Part shown: in pieces, positions 40,304-51,938 of the stretch
Position numbering within the stretch: position 1 is the stretch's first letter
Layout: each line of letters starts with the position of its first letter
Origin: Populus alba
Taxonomy: Eukaryota > Streptophyta > Magnoliopsida > Malpighiales > Salicaceae
DNA: 64,000 nt
Direction: 5' to 3'
NCBI RefSeq assembly: GCF_005239225.2
Contig: NC_133284.1
Coordinates: 37,228,927-37,292,926 of the forward strand
Position numbers and translations under genes: made by a program
The notes under the pieces: generated by a model
What the model saw: only the letters and a program-made list of their open reading frames with translations
Databases searched by the model: none
Told to the model about the DNA's origin: nothing

Positions 40304-43300
40304 CTACGACTGTGACCCTTTCTTCAGCATCTTGTCATCAGCCGAAGAATTCAAATAGGAGATCACAAGATCAGCTGCTTTGCATCCAGAGGCTATTGCT
40401 TTGCCCACGGACAATCCACCTCTGTGGTTACCTGAAGATTTCATCAATCATCCAAGAATAAGAATTAGAATAGGAATAAGAATTCAATAGGAGCAATGAA
40501 ACTTCTCACATGTGGTCATCATAACCCATTTGCCTTATCTCCAGCAAAATTGCCGGGATTGGAGATTCAAATGAAATGCTACCAGTTTAGAATAGCACCA
40601 GCTTGAGGGGGGATCTTAGAATTACATGACTGGAAGTTAAATCCCAAATTTCAATCAATAAGCACTTACCTGCGTAGAAAAATCCAGGAAGATTTTTCTC
40701 CATTCTCTCAATTCCTTCTAACACTAAATCATAGTTCTTTCCATACAAAGGAAATGCTTTACTCCAGTAGTAATGACTGCAATCAAGTACAGTTGAAGCT
40801 GTAAGATTATGGATCACAGTAAACACAGTAACTCATTGCTCTTACTAAATTACTGCCAGCTTCAACTTGGGAAAGAAAATAGACTAAAGTAATATAATTA
40901 GCAGATTATAAATGGCTTAAGATTTAAAATACTTCACAAATTTCGGCTCTCCCTCCACCCCTAACAGCTGTCTAAGATCAGAAGTAACAATCGCTTTCAA
41001 ATCATCCCTGAAAAATAAATTATTGGAAAACGGTTTAGTTGATCAAAATTTCACCACAGTAATAATTAAAATCCAGAGTAGATAAGTGATCTTGTGTGTG
41101 AAACCAGAAAGTTGCTGACAGGAATTACGAAATGAAAAGTTTGGAGCTTTTTATACGTTGAAGCTTTTGCTAGTTCCTTGTTTCGGCTCCCACCAACAAA
41201 GGTGGTATAGAGATACAAGTCCTTGGGTGCACGATCTGGAAACATCATAGATGAGAAGAGTGTACCTGTGCAAAACAGAATTCAAGCATGGTGAGTGCAA
41301 GAGAGTATACGTATAGCTAACACATAATGAAAATTATCCAAGTTCCCCCACCGTGGTGAGCCTAGCAAAGTATTACCAAGAGTTTTTAAACCATTTTGTT
41401 GCTCCTTAGAAGGAACAAGAACTCCAAATCCTTCTAGAGGCCTCTTGACGTCCTCTTTCTTAAAGGTAGTAATTATGACTGAAAGTGGCATGTAACTCAT
41501 CTGCATAATAACATGGAAAAGAATGATAAGCAAATGAATTTGACAGAGAAAGACCAAAAACTTAAATACAAAAAACATTTTCGGCAATAATGTATGCAAC
41601 CATACTGTGCATTTGATGTTCTGCAGCTATTTGAACAATGATGCTTGCATTTGTATACTACACCCCATGTGTAAGTAAATACGTATGAAGATATGTAATC
41701 AATAAACAAAAATGTTGGTACCTGGGGAAGAAAGTCCAGCGAGAAGCGATTTCTGCCTTTATTAATATTAATTTCTTTAACATTGCACAATGGTGCCTAA
41801 AATACAAAAGTTCACTGTTAGAATGTGAAAAAAAAAAAATCTTCTAAAAACAGTAAATGGTATTAGGAGTTGCATATGTGAATGTTTATGCACGCCAATG
41901 CATTTATGAGATAAAGAGGGTAAGATGCCATCCAACTCCTAAAAGCAAAAGGTAAATGCAGATGCACAAAGAGTATTCTTACAATGGTCATAATGGTCAG
42001 TCAATGCAGAGATATTCAAACAATAAAACAAAGGATCAAAGTTTTGGAGTTACGAGTTCAAGTTCTTGAGAAACTTGACTTTTTTCACTCCAACTGTCCA
42101 AGTCAATCTTAAGAAGTGGGGCAAGTGTTTGGTAATCACCGTCTCAGTGTACAATTGTACTGTCTTTTTTCTCTTTCTTTCCTTCTATCTTGTTTATTTC
42201 TTAATCAACTAAGCAGCAGTTGAATTCTTTCTCAGCACTAGTCACATTTTAAAGATGTAGGATTTCATTGACTGGATGACTCAGTTATGCAGTATCACAA
42301 TAAGAGAAACTATACTAAACAAAACCACCAAAAAATAAACTCAATTAAAAAAGAACTAACCGTCATGATGACAGCATCATAAGATGATGCTTGTGCACGC
42401 TTGCCACCCTTAGAAGCATAAGAAACTGACCAGTTCTCAAAAGTTGACTTGCCATCATAACCGTAAGACAATGACAAGACCTTTGATTCTAGTTTAACTC
42501 CATCTTTCCCAAGCTCTGTGCACAGCGTATCAGTGAGTGTCTGCAAAAATACATAAACAAGAAAATAAGGACCATTTATTTGGTTTACAAGCAAAAACGT
42601 ACGTGCAAAGGGTCAGATTTCAACAACACTATCAGTAAGGATGCCACTTAAGTCTCTGCATATTGAGAGAACGAGAGAGAGCTAAGAGAATTTTGAATAG
42701 AGCTCAAAGGAAAGGTAATATTAAAATAGCTAATGGTGACCATAGATAAAATCTGAATGATATGAGGAAATATGAACCTAAGGTCTATAACCTGGAACTT
42801 AACCATAGATTTCTGTTGCAATTTTGCTTCTGCATGAAAATCAAAATATTCACAAGGATGTTTTCACCTGCAGTGCTGTACGCAATGAAAAGCTGGTCAA
42901 ACATCTATATCCTGAAGTTTTGGGTGTGGAATGATTTTATTCCTATCATTTCAGGCAATCTACTCCCCCAAATAAGAAGCTAATATTAGTGAATGCATCT
43001 TCATGACAGGAAATTCCATTATTAAGGATGTGTTTCAAAGCATGTTAGGTTCTATGGCCGCTGGTTCAAAATATGCTAAGTGAATGAAGTAGAACTACAC
43101 ACCTATTAAGCTGCAAATATGAAAGGGGCTTGACTAAAGTAATCTGCAGGTGTATTTTGAAGGACTCAATAGCAGCCTAGAAAACTTATCCACAATTATT
43201 ATTCAACGAAAGCAATAGTGGTAGCATCAGATCTGAACAGCTAAGGGACATTCCTACTTCCTACATGTAAAGGTTATAAATAGTTCAAACCACGTCTTCT

Positions 43301-46300
43301 TGGAAAAGAAAAGAAACAGTACCCGGAATAACTACCTGCATTCCACCTAGAAAAGAAAATGAACCATGTTGACGTTTCTTTTTTTCTGAAGAACCTTTAT
43401 TTTCTCCATTCTTCTCCTTTTTGGCAGATAGCTTGGCTTTAACTGCCCCAGCTATGATAGAACCAAACCTGGTTGAATAGAAAAGGTTTGCATTAATAAA
43501 CAAGCAGATATCACGCAGCAAGCATTACTAAATTAATAGAATGTCAATCATTGATCTGTAGTCCTTCATCAGTGTCAGAGTCGTTCATCAAACTTTAACA
43601 ATTTAGCCTAGAAGACTGCTTGCATCTATTTAAAAATGCAACAATAACATGGCTGAACAAAAATACAAGCTCGCCCATTATTCATCTATTGATGAATAAT
43701 GGGTGAGCTTGTAAGCAACCAAACTGCAGAGATTCAGCATAAAAATACAACTAGATTTCAAGCATCACTAAAGCCAGACTAAAACTAAAGAGGATTTGCT
43801 GAACAAAAACCTTACCAACACAGAGACAAAAATATGGTTTACTGTATGAAAATTAAAACATTCAGCTTTATATTTTTCATCAGTAACTAAGCAGTTAGGG
43901 TCACTGTGTGGATTTAAAACAAGTTCGCCACAGATCTCAACAAGCATCATACTGAGCCAAATAAAAAAGGCACGTCTAATTTCAGAATGCTAAGAGAATA
44001 GAATATCAAGTTCAAATGCATTATGAAATCCAGTAAGAATCTTCCAGCGCTGTAAAAAGGCAACAATATATTGGTCTAGCCAATAACTTTGCTAAATGTG
44101 GGATTTGCAAAGGACAGAAACTGGAAGAGAATGAATCAACTGCAGTCCAATTCAAACTCAAACAATGCAAGGAAAAATGAACGACAGTATATAAAAAGAA
44201 GCATAGAATATACCGCTTCTCTAGATTCCACAGGTCTGGAAAATTGTGGCGTGCCTGTTTCAGGTAAAGACAATACTATCAATAAAAATCCAGAACAAAA
44301 GGAAAAGAGTTGACGCTAAGTAGACCATATCATAACTATTAAAATAGATTCCATAGTTCTTAAGAGCAGTTCAATAAAACTTTTAGTTTCAGTATCCTAA
44401 AGCAGATTCCATTCTTCCTATCACAATCGAATATATTCAGATGCATAGAACCAGCAGAATCCCAGACCAAAGAACATTTTTCAGTGGTGTGCTAATAAAA
44501 AGATCCCATAACTTATACAAGTGGTCCAAATATCTTGGCCATTACTTACAGAAAGAGATTCAGGATCTCCAGCACTTGTGCCAGCAACAAAAGGATCGAT
44601 AAGATAATCAACAACCTTAGAAGGAAGAAACAGAAAAGTAAGATAAATGATAATCAAACACTTCTATATAAAAATCTGGTCTCATTTCAAAATTTAGACA
44701 AAATATAAAAGATCTTCTGCTGGTTAATACGGCAGGTATAAATCTGTTGTGTTGTAAAGAATGCAATACCTCTTTCCCGAAATGTCGCTGAAAGAACTCA
44801 CCAACACTGCAGGGTAAAGGTGTGAGTGAGGTGAATATCAAAACCTCATGATGTAAATGAGATAAAGAACAAGTGTGAAAGAGATGAACAACCTCAATAA
44901 GTTGAGTTTATCACCTTTCTTGTATATCAGTGTCAGTCACTTTTGAGGACTCATTTTTCTTCCATAAGAATGGCTCCAAAATGATTTGCAACTGCAGCCA
45001 GAAAAATGCATGCCCTTAAGAATGCACAAAAATGAAAAGTTGCAGCTTGTTTATCAAGCTTGAACATCAAACTGAATCTTTGTGCAAAGAACCAACGGGT
45101 TTTTTTTTTTTTTTTTGACAAGTGATCCTAGTTAACTTTTTAAATTAATCAGAAGATTTCACGTTAACAAAATCATGCATGTCAGAAATGGTAGGCAGAC
45201 AAGGTAATCCTACTATCAATAATGAAACTACCAGCCAATCCTTCATATTCCTAGAAAACAAGATGCAATAGCAAGATTCCCAGAGCCCACCATTCAAATA
45301 AGAAACAGAGCAGCAAAAAGTGGTGGCTTTCAAGATTCCAGGAGCTTCCAGGTTGCTAGCCAACAATCCTTCTATATGCAAAAATAAAGTTACGTGCGGC
45401 TACTGTTGATGAACAAAAAATATTCCATCATGATGAGAAAAACAGTGGTGGGATGCTTCTAATTTATTGGATGGTCCTCAGACTTGTCCCAGAAAGACAA
45501 ACCTTTGATTGCGCCGAGAGAAAGTTGCTTTTGATCAGTGCAACTGGATTTGTTGGTATCTGGCACAAAACATGAGAAGAGCATATGCTAACAGTAAGAC
45601 AAATATAGCTGCAGATAGAAAAAGGATAGACAAATTACAATAAGCATGTTCCTTTCGTCTAAGAAACAAGGGAAGTAAACTTATTAGTTGGCAACAAAGA
45701 CACCGTAAGATAGATATACCAGTACAGGCATTCCATTCCTCACAATATACCGTTTGTTCTGTGCAATTGGCTGCAAAGGTAGACATCAATAAATTAAGCC
45801 AACAAAAAAGAATCCACCACGAACTCTCAAGATTCAACTAGAGCACACAGGAAATCATTTCATAATATGGAGCACTGATAACCTAAGCATTTGAAAAAAG
45901 AAAATGGCATTAGGCTAAGACATAAAGTTAAGAACAATAAGCCTTACAAATTGTTGCTTAAAGAAAATGGCAAAAAGCTAAGAGATAAAGTTAAGAACAA
46001 TAAGCCTTACAAATTGTTGCTTCTCTCTAAGCCCAAGATCATCAAGTAAGCTTTTGACCTCCACTTCACTCTCAGTCTGCACAGTATTGGAAAAAAAATC
46101 AACTTCACCAAACAAAAAGCACCAAAAACCAAAACAATCATTATCAAATGTTAATGAAGAAAGAATCCATGCAGCGTGCCAAAATAAACTCTCTGCCCCA
46201 AGAAAATTTTTTTTCCAATTACGCGCACTTGTGATTCAGAAAGCAAGAAGCAAAGATTAACACGAAAGATTGAAAAAAAAAACTTGGACAAATAAATGGT

Positions 46301-46628
46301 AACCATGGTATTAGCTCCTTCATCCCAAACAAGATCATGATGGGAGACACTTCTTAATTTGCCTCCAGCTCTTCCTTCAGCTTCAAAGACTGTCACTTTC
46401 ACCCCATTTGATTTCAGCTTGTATGCAGCAGCAAGCCCACTTAAACAAAAACAAAAAAAAAATACAAAAGTGAGAGCACAATCACACACACACACACAAT
46501 TAAACTACAGAAAGAAAACCCAGAAACCAAAAGTCCAAAAACAAATGATACCTGACGCCTGCACCTATAACAGCTACATTTTTGCTTTGCTTACTACCAA
46601 AATCGTCGTCTTTGGCAGCTGCAGTCAT
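40304..46628 (-). CDS. PPOX2: Protoporphyrinogen IX oxidase, plant PPOX2 type
   Basis: There are 17 exons (minus order): 46552-46628, 46304-46439, 46011-46076, 45720-45770, 45503-45559, 44915-44991, 44770-44806, 44550-44615, 44214-44254, 43336-43468, 42361-42540, 41722-41796, 41377-41500, 41157-41265, 40933-41007, 40670-40776 and 40304-40431. All have GT-AG borders and yield 512 aa, close to known plant PPOX2 (~508). The FAD-binding Rossmann motif is '[17 protein letters not shown]' with '[14 protein letters not shown]' after it; 'WDEGANTM', '[10 protein letters not shown]', '[10 protein letters not shown]', '[20 protein letters not shown]' and the C-terminal '[20 protein letters not shown]' are family blocks. 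The enzyme oxidises protoporphyrinogen IX to protoporphyrin IX, the last step shared by heme and chlorophyll synthesis. PPOX2 acts mainly in mitochondria, with dual targeting in some species. No ATG lies further upstream in frame. Confidence 0.95.
43666..43711. repeat. 21-bp stem hairpin in a PPOX2 intron
   Basis: The left arm (43666-43686, 'caagctcgcccattattcatc') and the right arm (43691-43711) are complementary except for one position, which would be a G-U pair in RNA. The loop is four bases. It lies in the 745-base intron between exons 9 and 10 of PPOX2. Confidence 0.9.
45900..46022. repeat. 63-bp tandem duplication spanning a PPOX2 exon 3 donor site
   Basis: 'aaatggca...gctaagagataaag' and 'ttaagaacaataagccttac', followed by 'aaattgttgctt', occur twice with a 63-base offset. 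The right copy holds the end of exon 3 and its GT donor (exon ends at 46011). The left copy carries the same exon end and donor inside intron 3. Confidence 0.9.
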
Positions 46629-48080
46629 TTCAGAACTATCAGTCAGTCCTAAGGTGGCAGCGTCAACGGATAGTAGTTGGTGGAAATGCAAAGAAGATGA
46701 ACCAGATGATGGTAGTTTACTTTATGGGCTTTGCTTTCATGTTTTAGAAGAAGAGAGATCAATTGAGCCTCGCCCGTCATTTTTACAGGCCCATTGGACA
46801 CTCCAAGGTTCTTCTTGTTATCCCATCCACCTTTTTCAAATGATCTAATTAGTAAAACTTTAAAATATATGAAAAAATATCGACTTTTAATTTAGAGATT
46901 TAAAATAAAATATTTAATATTTAAAGATTTAAAATAAATTTTATAAATTTCTAATTTCTCAAAAATATCATTTATATGAGATATTTATACTATGATGTAT
47001 TCCCTAGAAATTACTTCTCTTAAATTCTTCACTAGGATGTAAAATTTGGATTTGAACATGGAGAGCAAACCTTCATACAAGTCAAACACTCTCTTTAATT
47101 AACTTATTATCAAAGAAGCAGGCAATACATGCTTCTCTTATAATCAATCTTTATATGCTTTTTCTAAGATAGCATGCTTCTTTCTTCTTTTTATAAAAGA
47201 TTATTTTTTAGGTTAGCAAGACTTGAAAACATTATTCAATAAAATGGTGTTTTATGGTTTTATCCTTCCCAATCAAAAAAAACTTAAAACTAGTTATTTA
47301 AGGCACTAAATTCTTTTCACAAAGTCCATTAATTATTATCAAAATGATCGGGATAAATAACTTTTTTTTCATTTTAAAAATATAGTAATGCAATCAAAAT
47401 ATCCTTAAAATAATAAATAAATAACAATTAAAATTGGTGTCGAGTGGTATTTTTGTATTTTTATAATAATTTTTTTTATTATTATCATATTAATTGAGGA
47501 GCAATTTGATATATATATATATATAAAAAAACAAATAGCATAATATAATGATGAAAATATTTTTAAAAGCAAAAAAAAATTGATATTAAAGGGTTTTTTT
47601 TGTTTTTTTACAATGATTTCCTTATTATTATCATATTGTATCCTCCTCTTCTAGTAAATACACTAAAATCAAACGTGAGTCTTCAAAGGTAAGATCACTA
47701 TTCTTCTGGTGTTTGAACTCATGATCTCGCAAAAATGATTATAATTAAGATGACCACTACACTAGGGAGGTTTTGTGAATATTACACCTTCGAGAGATAT
47801 GCAATTGGTCATGTAAATAAGATGTACAAGTTATTTTGTTAATAAATTATATAATTAATTTAATTATAAAAATTTATTAATCATGTTTATTGCAAATCAA
47901 AGAAATCTTCACCACTTCACCCAATGGTGTGCTTGACACCGATTGAGAATATCTCATCTTATGATGGATAGCCTAAGTTTAATTGGCAGCATTTCTGCTT
48001 AAAATCATAAAGCAATTTCTCTTAAATCATTAGTAATATGATATAGTTCAATATGCTCTTAAATCATTAGTAATATGATC
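46629..48080. other. Upstream region of PPOX2, then AT-rich DNA
   Basis: The stretch 46629-46850 should hold the PPOX2 5' UTR and promoter. Beyond that the sequence is AT-rich, with a small duplication at 48017-48080 ('taaatcattagtaatatgat' twice, 41 bases apart). No gene is seen. Confidence 0.5.
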
Positions 48081-48600
48081 TAGCTTAAGTAAAATTGATC
48101 TCTTGAATCCACCATTTCTTTTGTTATTCAAAGCCATGACAACACCAAAATTAAAGAAAAAAAGGGTGTTGAATAGCGTAATAGCAATTACGGTTTAAAG
48201 TGTTTTTTGTTTGGAAATGTATTAAAATATTTTTTATTTTTAAAAAATTATTTTTAATACCAGCACATCAAAATTATTCAGAAATATAAAAAAAATTAAT
48301 TTTAAATAAAAAGATGTCCCTTGACAATCAATTCTAGCTCAATTGAAACTGCTCTCTTGAACCCACCCTTTTTTTAGTAATTCAAAACCAAAGCCATGAC
48401 CGCACCACAATTAAAGAAAAAGAAAATGGTGTATTGGAGGGTGATAATGATTATAATTCAAATTATTTTTTGCTCGTAAATATATTAAAATAATATATTT
48501 TTTATTTTTAAAAAATTATTTTTAATATCATCACTTTAAAATAATCTAAAAATATATAAAAAAAATTAAATACTTGAGAAATACAGTTCTAAACACGTTT
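48081..48600. repeat. 254-bp tandem duplication, each copy containing a MITE-like core
   Basis: Copy 1 (48081-48334) and copy 2 (48335-48600) share 'tctcttgaa(t/c)cca', 'aaagccatgac', 'caccaaaattaaagaaaaa' and then the AT-rich MITE-like core ('tattaaaata', 'ttatttttaaaaaattattttt', 'aatatcatcac'). The MITE therefore inserted before the duplication took place. Confidence 0.8.
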
Positions 48601-48650
48601 TCAAATTCTTTAGAAAAAGAGGAGGGGGAAAAAGAAGGTTGTGCAATTAA

Positions 48651-48926
48651 TTAGTAAATGGTTGAGTATTGTTGCTTGTAACACATCGTTTTCTTCGTCA
48701 TCGAATTGATCGTGTAATCCATCGCTTCTGCGTTTGTTAGATCGAACCCACGGTTGAGAAAGACGTTCCCTGTCAATGATGGTAAAGCCCTATCACAAAC
48801 TTTTTGGCTCACCCTGGGGGGCCAGACTTCCCAGAGAGCTTGGGACATGTAATTATTAAACCTTTTTATTCTTGTAATACAAGGAAGCTTTAAAAAAGAA
48901 TAACGTTGGTATGAGAAATGGGACAT
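48651..48926 (-). CDS. Hypothetical 91-aa protein, doubtful
   Basis: An ATG-started frame covers a less AT-rich patch; its C-terminal 60 codons have a more gene-like base use than the surroundings. No domain, signal peptide or family was recognised. It could be a relic exon or chance. Confidence 0.2.
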   Translation of the reverse strand: MSHFSYQRYSFLKLPCITRIKRFNNYMSQALWEVWPPRVSQKVCDRALPSLTGNVFLNRGFDLTNAEAMDYTINSMTKKTMCYKQQYSTIY

Positions 48927-49167
48927 CTCAGGCTGCTTTTTTAGAAACAATTTACAAGGTTAATTAAGTTTGCTTGAATTATTACTTTGGATTAAAGAAA
49001 AAAAAAAAAGAAATGCCACTCGTGGATCATTACATATATCATCAAAGACGAAGATAGTTATAATAGAGAAGATGGAGTTTTTGTTTTGAAAATATAAAAA
49101 TTTATTTTTTAGAAAGTGTTTTTTTATTTACCTTTATCTTCTTCTTCCCTTCAACTAAATATATTTA

Positions 49168-49430
49168 TATTAGAAAATAATATAAATCATATCATGAGAC
49201 TTCACCTAATAGCTTAAGCTAAGGGATTAAGATGGTTATTTGATATGATATCAAAGTCTTGATGAAATAATAGTCACGAATTCGAATCTCATCATCATCA
49301 TTTATTTGATAAAAATTAAATACAAAATAATATAGACACATGCAGCTTAAGTTATAAAATAATATAAATCATATTTTGAGACCTCATCTAACAGTTTAAA
49401 TTATTCGGTTAAGATATTTATTTTTGTTCA
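49168..49430 (+). mobile_element. TRIM retroelement (degenerate), two LTRs
   Basis: The left LTR (49168-49245) and right LTR (49350-49430) share 'aaaataatataaatcatat', 'tgagac(t/c)tca(c/t)ctaa' and 'ggttaagatatttat'-like phrases. The left LTR is followed at once by 'tgatatcaaagtct', a decayed form of the plant initiator-Met tRNA primer-binding site (TGGTATCAGAGC). About 100 internal bases with 'cacgaattcgaatctcatc' carry no coding region. This is the build of a terminal-repeat retrotransposon in miniature. I could not find a convincing target duplication. Confidence 0.7.
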
Positions 49431-49930
49431 AAGGGCATCCAAATTAAATATAAAGTGATCTTATCATGCATGATTTCGGTTTGAACTTACCGACCATCAT
49501 TTGGAAATCTATGATGGCATGATAAACAAAGAAGCGTGTCTCTTAATACAAGTAATAATATCCCTTTCACTGACTTCGAAGGTTGGTTACCAGTTCTTTG
49601 AAATAGGGTTATATAGCTAGAGAAGGAGCACTTGTCCCTTCCAGGACCCTAAAACCCAAGAGGGACAAAATTAATCATATTTGCTTCGAGTTTTGGAACT
49701 TTGAGACACAAGCGAGCTCGATGATTGATTGAACGTCTTCAATGGAGGTTGTTGGAGCCTCGAAGACAAATCTCTCTCTCTCAGACTTCTTCTAGAGGGA
49801 TTAATTAAAATAAAAATCCGTATCATATTATACTTTAATTAAGACTAAACCTCTAATTCAATATAGTTTTTTTTTTTTTTTTTTTGCTCTTGTAAATGCC
49901 TCTCATGGAATCTCTCGGTTGAATCTCGAA
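49431..49930. other. Intergenic DNA
   Basis: No gene was recognised. A C/T-rich patch at 49770-49800 is the only notable compositional feature. Confidence 0.4.
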
Positions 49931-49945
49931 GGGGGGGGGGGGGGG
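49931..49945. repeat. G15 homopolymer
   Basis: Fifteen consecutive G lie in an AT-rich context. Length is likely to be unstable or mis-read. A G9 run at 37543-37551, just upstream of GGT exon 2, is similar. Confidence 0.9.
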
Positions 49946-50387
49946 CATCGAATTAACTAGAGGAGGAACAGGAGTGATTAGGGTATGTATAAACTTGGAG
50001 CCAAATCGATTTAAAAGCTTACAATGATTGGTTTGTTTCTTAGAGTACACTAGGGTTTGAAATTTGAATGGGATTGCCTGTTTTTTCTTGACCACTTAAC
50101 GGGGCCTGATTTGCCTGGGCATGTCAAGACTTGATTGTTTATTTGGGAATTGATCTCAGGTGGTTAAAAAAGGCATGTAAGTGGGCACTAGCAGCTCTCT
50201 CCGGTCTCCACTGTCTCCGTCGAGGACGACCACATGAATTGATCACCAACCAGACCAGATTTGGGCTCAAATTGTGGGGTCCATGTCTTGTGGGCTCTAC
50301 TGAAACAGCCCTGATGATACAAAAAAATATAGAAAGTAGGTCACCCACAAGCTTCTGCAATGCACCAAGGCTACGTGTAGTAGAGTA
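49946..50387. other. Intergenic DNA with a GC-rich patch
   Basis: The stretch 50160-50390 is GC-rich ('ctctccggtctccactgtctccgtcgagg') with overlapping short open frames on both strands. No family was recognised, and it may be a gene-end or promoter relic. Confidence 0.4.
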
Positions 50388-50415
50388 GAGGTTTATTAGT
50401 TTTTTAAAAGTATTT

Positions 50416-50459
<44 letters not shown>

Positions 50460-50590
50460 TTTATTTTTTAAAATTTATTTTTGATATAGTGTATTAAAAC
50501 GATTCAAAAACACTAAAAAAAAATAATTTAAAACAAAAAAAATTAAAATCTTTCAGAAATGTAGTTAAAAACATAATTTATCTTATGACT
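50388..50590 (+). repeat. MITE-like copy interrupted by a (TA)n run
   Basis: The AT-rich MITE core ('ttattttttaaaatttattttt', 'gtattaaaacgattcaaaaa') is preceded by a (TA)17 microsatellite at 50421-50454. The microsatellite replaces the usual 'aatatattaaaataat' part. An inverted, very decayed copy may follow at 50590-50770. Confidence 0.65.
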
Positions 50591-51459
50591 AGTTTGAATT
50601 CCCTTTTCAAAATGCTTTTAAATTGTTTCTTGTTTAAAATTTATTGAGTTGATATTTTTTTATGTTTTTTAATAATGTTAATGTATTGATAGTTTTGAAA
50701 AATAAAAGCATCATTTCAGTACATTTTTAATTAAAAGGTATTTTTGCAAAAAAACTCAACATAGTAATACTAAAAACACATTAAGCGATGCATTTGTTGC
50801 ATTCACAAACAAAACATAAGTATTTATTTGATATTATGATAATTTTTTCGGTTACAATTTGATAAAACAAGTCTTAAAAAAGTTATAAATTGTAGTTTTT
50901 TTAATTCAAGTTTCTCATAGTAATTTGAGATGAAAAAAAGGTTTAACCCGTGAAGATCAAATAACTTTTGAAATTAAAAATCATTCCTCACCATGATAGA
51001 TACCAAATAAAGTCTAATAACATAAAATTATTGGTTTAGTTATATTAATTATTGATTTACTAATTAAACCGTACAACTAAAACTAATAAAAACCATATTG
51101 ATTCGAGAAGATATAGTTTATTCAAAGCTAATTTGTAATTGTGAATCACCAGGTTTAAATTCATTTTACTTGTGTTTTAAAAAAAAAATTTAATTTTTAA
51201 TTTTTTTGTTTTAAATTAATATTTATTTAATACAATTTGATGCATTTACATTATGAATAATTTTTTAAAACTAAAAAATATTATTTTAATATTTTTCACA
51301 CCAAGAAACATAAACATTATTTTAATTAGTTGACTGTAGTCTAACCCTCCTCCAGCTACTTCACCAGTACTATAATCCACCACCCCAGAAAATGGCCATC
51401 TGCACTGATCAGACACCAGGTGGCAAATAAAGGGTCGTGCACAATAGCAAGCAGGAAGG

Positions 51460-51663
51460 TTAGGTAGCTACGCCCTTCCGTACCTTCGTGGAAACTGCCA
51501 GAGTGGTGGAGGAACCCAAGAAACCATTAAAGAACCTCACATGAGCTGCTGCTGCTGCCCTTCCAGCAGCCTTCCTCAGCCTGTGAAGATAGACAAAGAG
51601 CACAAGGAAAAGAGAAAGTCTAGCTCGATTCCCCATCACGCTGCCCTTGCATGTTGACCACAT
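51460..51663 (-). CDS. Candidate small secreted peptide, unrecognised
   Basis: This ATG-started frame of 67 aa lies in a 330-base patch with near-genic composition inside an AT-rich desert. The N-terminal half has a basic start (GNRARLS), then a hydrophobic run (LFLVLFVYLH), consistent with a signal peptide. The C-terminal half is Ala/Gly/Ser rich and ends in a basic tail (KVRKGVAT). Plant peptide-hormone precursors are like this in size and layout, but I do not recognise a CLE, CEP, PSK, RALF, IDA or PSY motif. TATA-like sequence lies about 45-75 bases upstream. Confidence 0.3.
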   Translation of the reverse strand: MWSTCKGSVMGNRARLSLFLVLFVYLHRLRKAAGRAAAAAHVRFFNGFLGSSTTLAVSTKVRKGVAT

Positions 51664-51738
51664 CCATAACTTGTACAAGAAACAAGGTTCTCACGTTTTA
51701 CATGCAATGTGTGTATGTGTATATACTATGTATAAAAA

Positions 51739-51938
51739 GTGTTTGGAAGTGTGGTAGCGGTTACTTTTCAAATAGCTTTTCGTGTTGAAAAGTATGTCAA
51801 TAATGTTTTTTTATTTTTTAAAAATTATTTTTGACATCAGCACATCAAAACGATCCAAAAAGTACAAACCGCACTCAATTTTAGCAAAAAAAAAAATTTG
51901 AATTTTTTCGAAAAGCCAGTTTGGCCGCAATGCCAAAC
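51739..51938 (+). mobile_element. MITE-like element, best preserved copy
   Basis: The element is about 200 bases. It starts 'gtgtttggaagtgtggtagc' and ends 'ggccgcaatgccaaac', which pair imperfectly as terminal inverted repeats. The centre is 'tttgacatcagcacatcaaa' plus 'acgatccaaaaa'. No ORF is present, and I could not settle the target duplication. Confidence 0.7.

Noticed and set aside
42040..42160. 'gagttcaagttcttgag', like a tRNA/SINE B box
   Set aside because: No A box or 3' tail is placed correctly; it is only a short resemblance inside a PPOX2 intron.
49270..49290. 'cgaattcgaatctc' as a possible tRNA T-arm
   Set aside because: No cloverleaf can be drawn; the phrase belongs to the internal part of the TRIM element.
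50131..50388. Overlapping 85- and 73-codon frames on opposite strands
   Set aside because: Both come from a GC-rich patch with few stop codons; neither has a recognisable domain or context.
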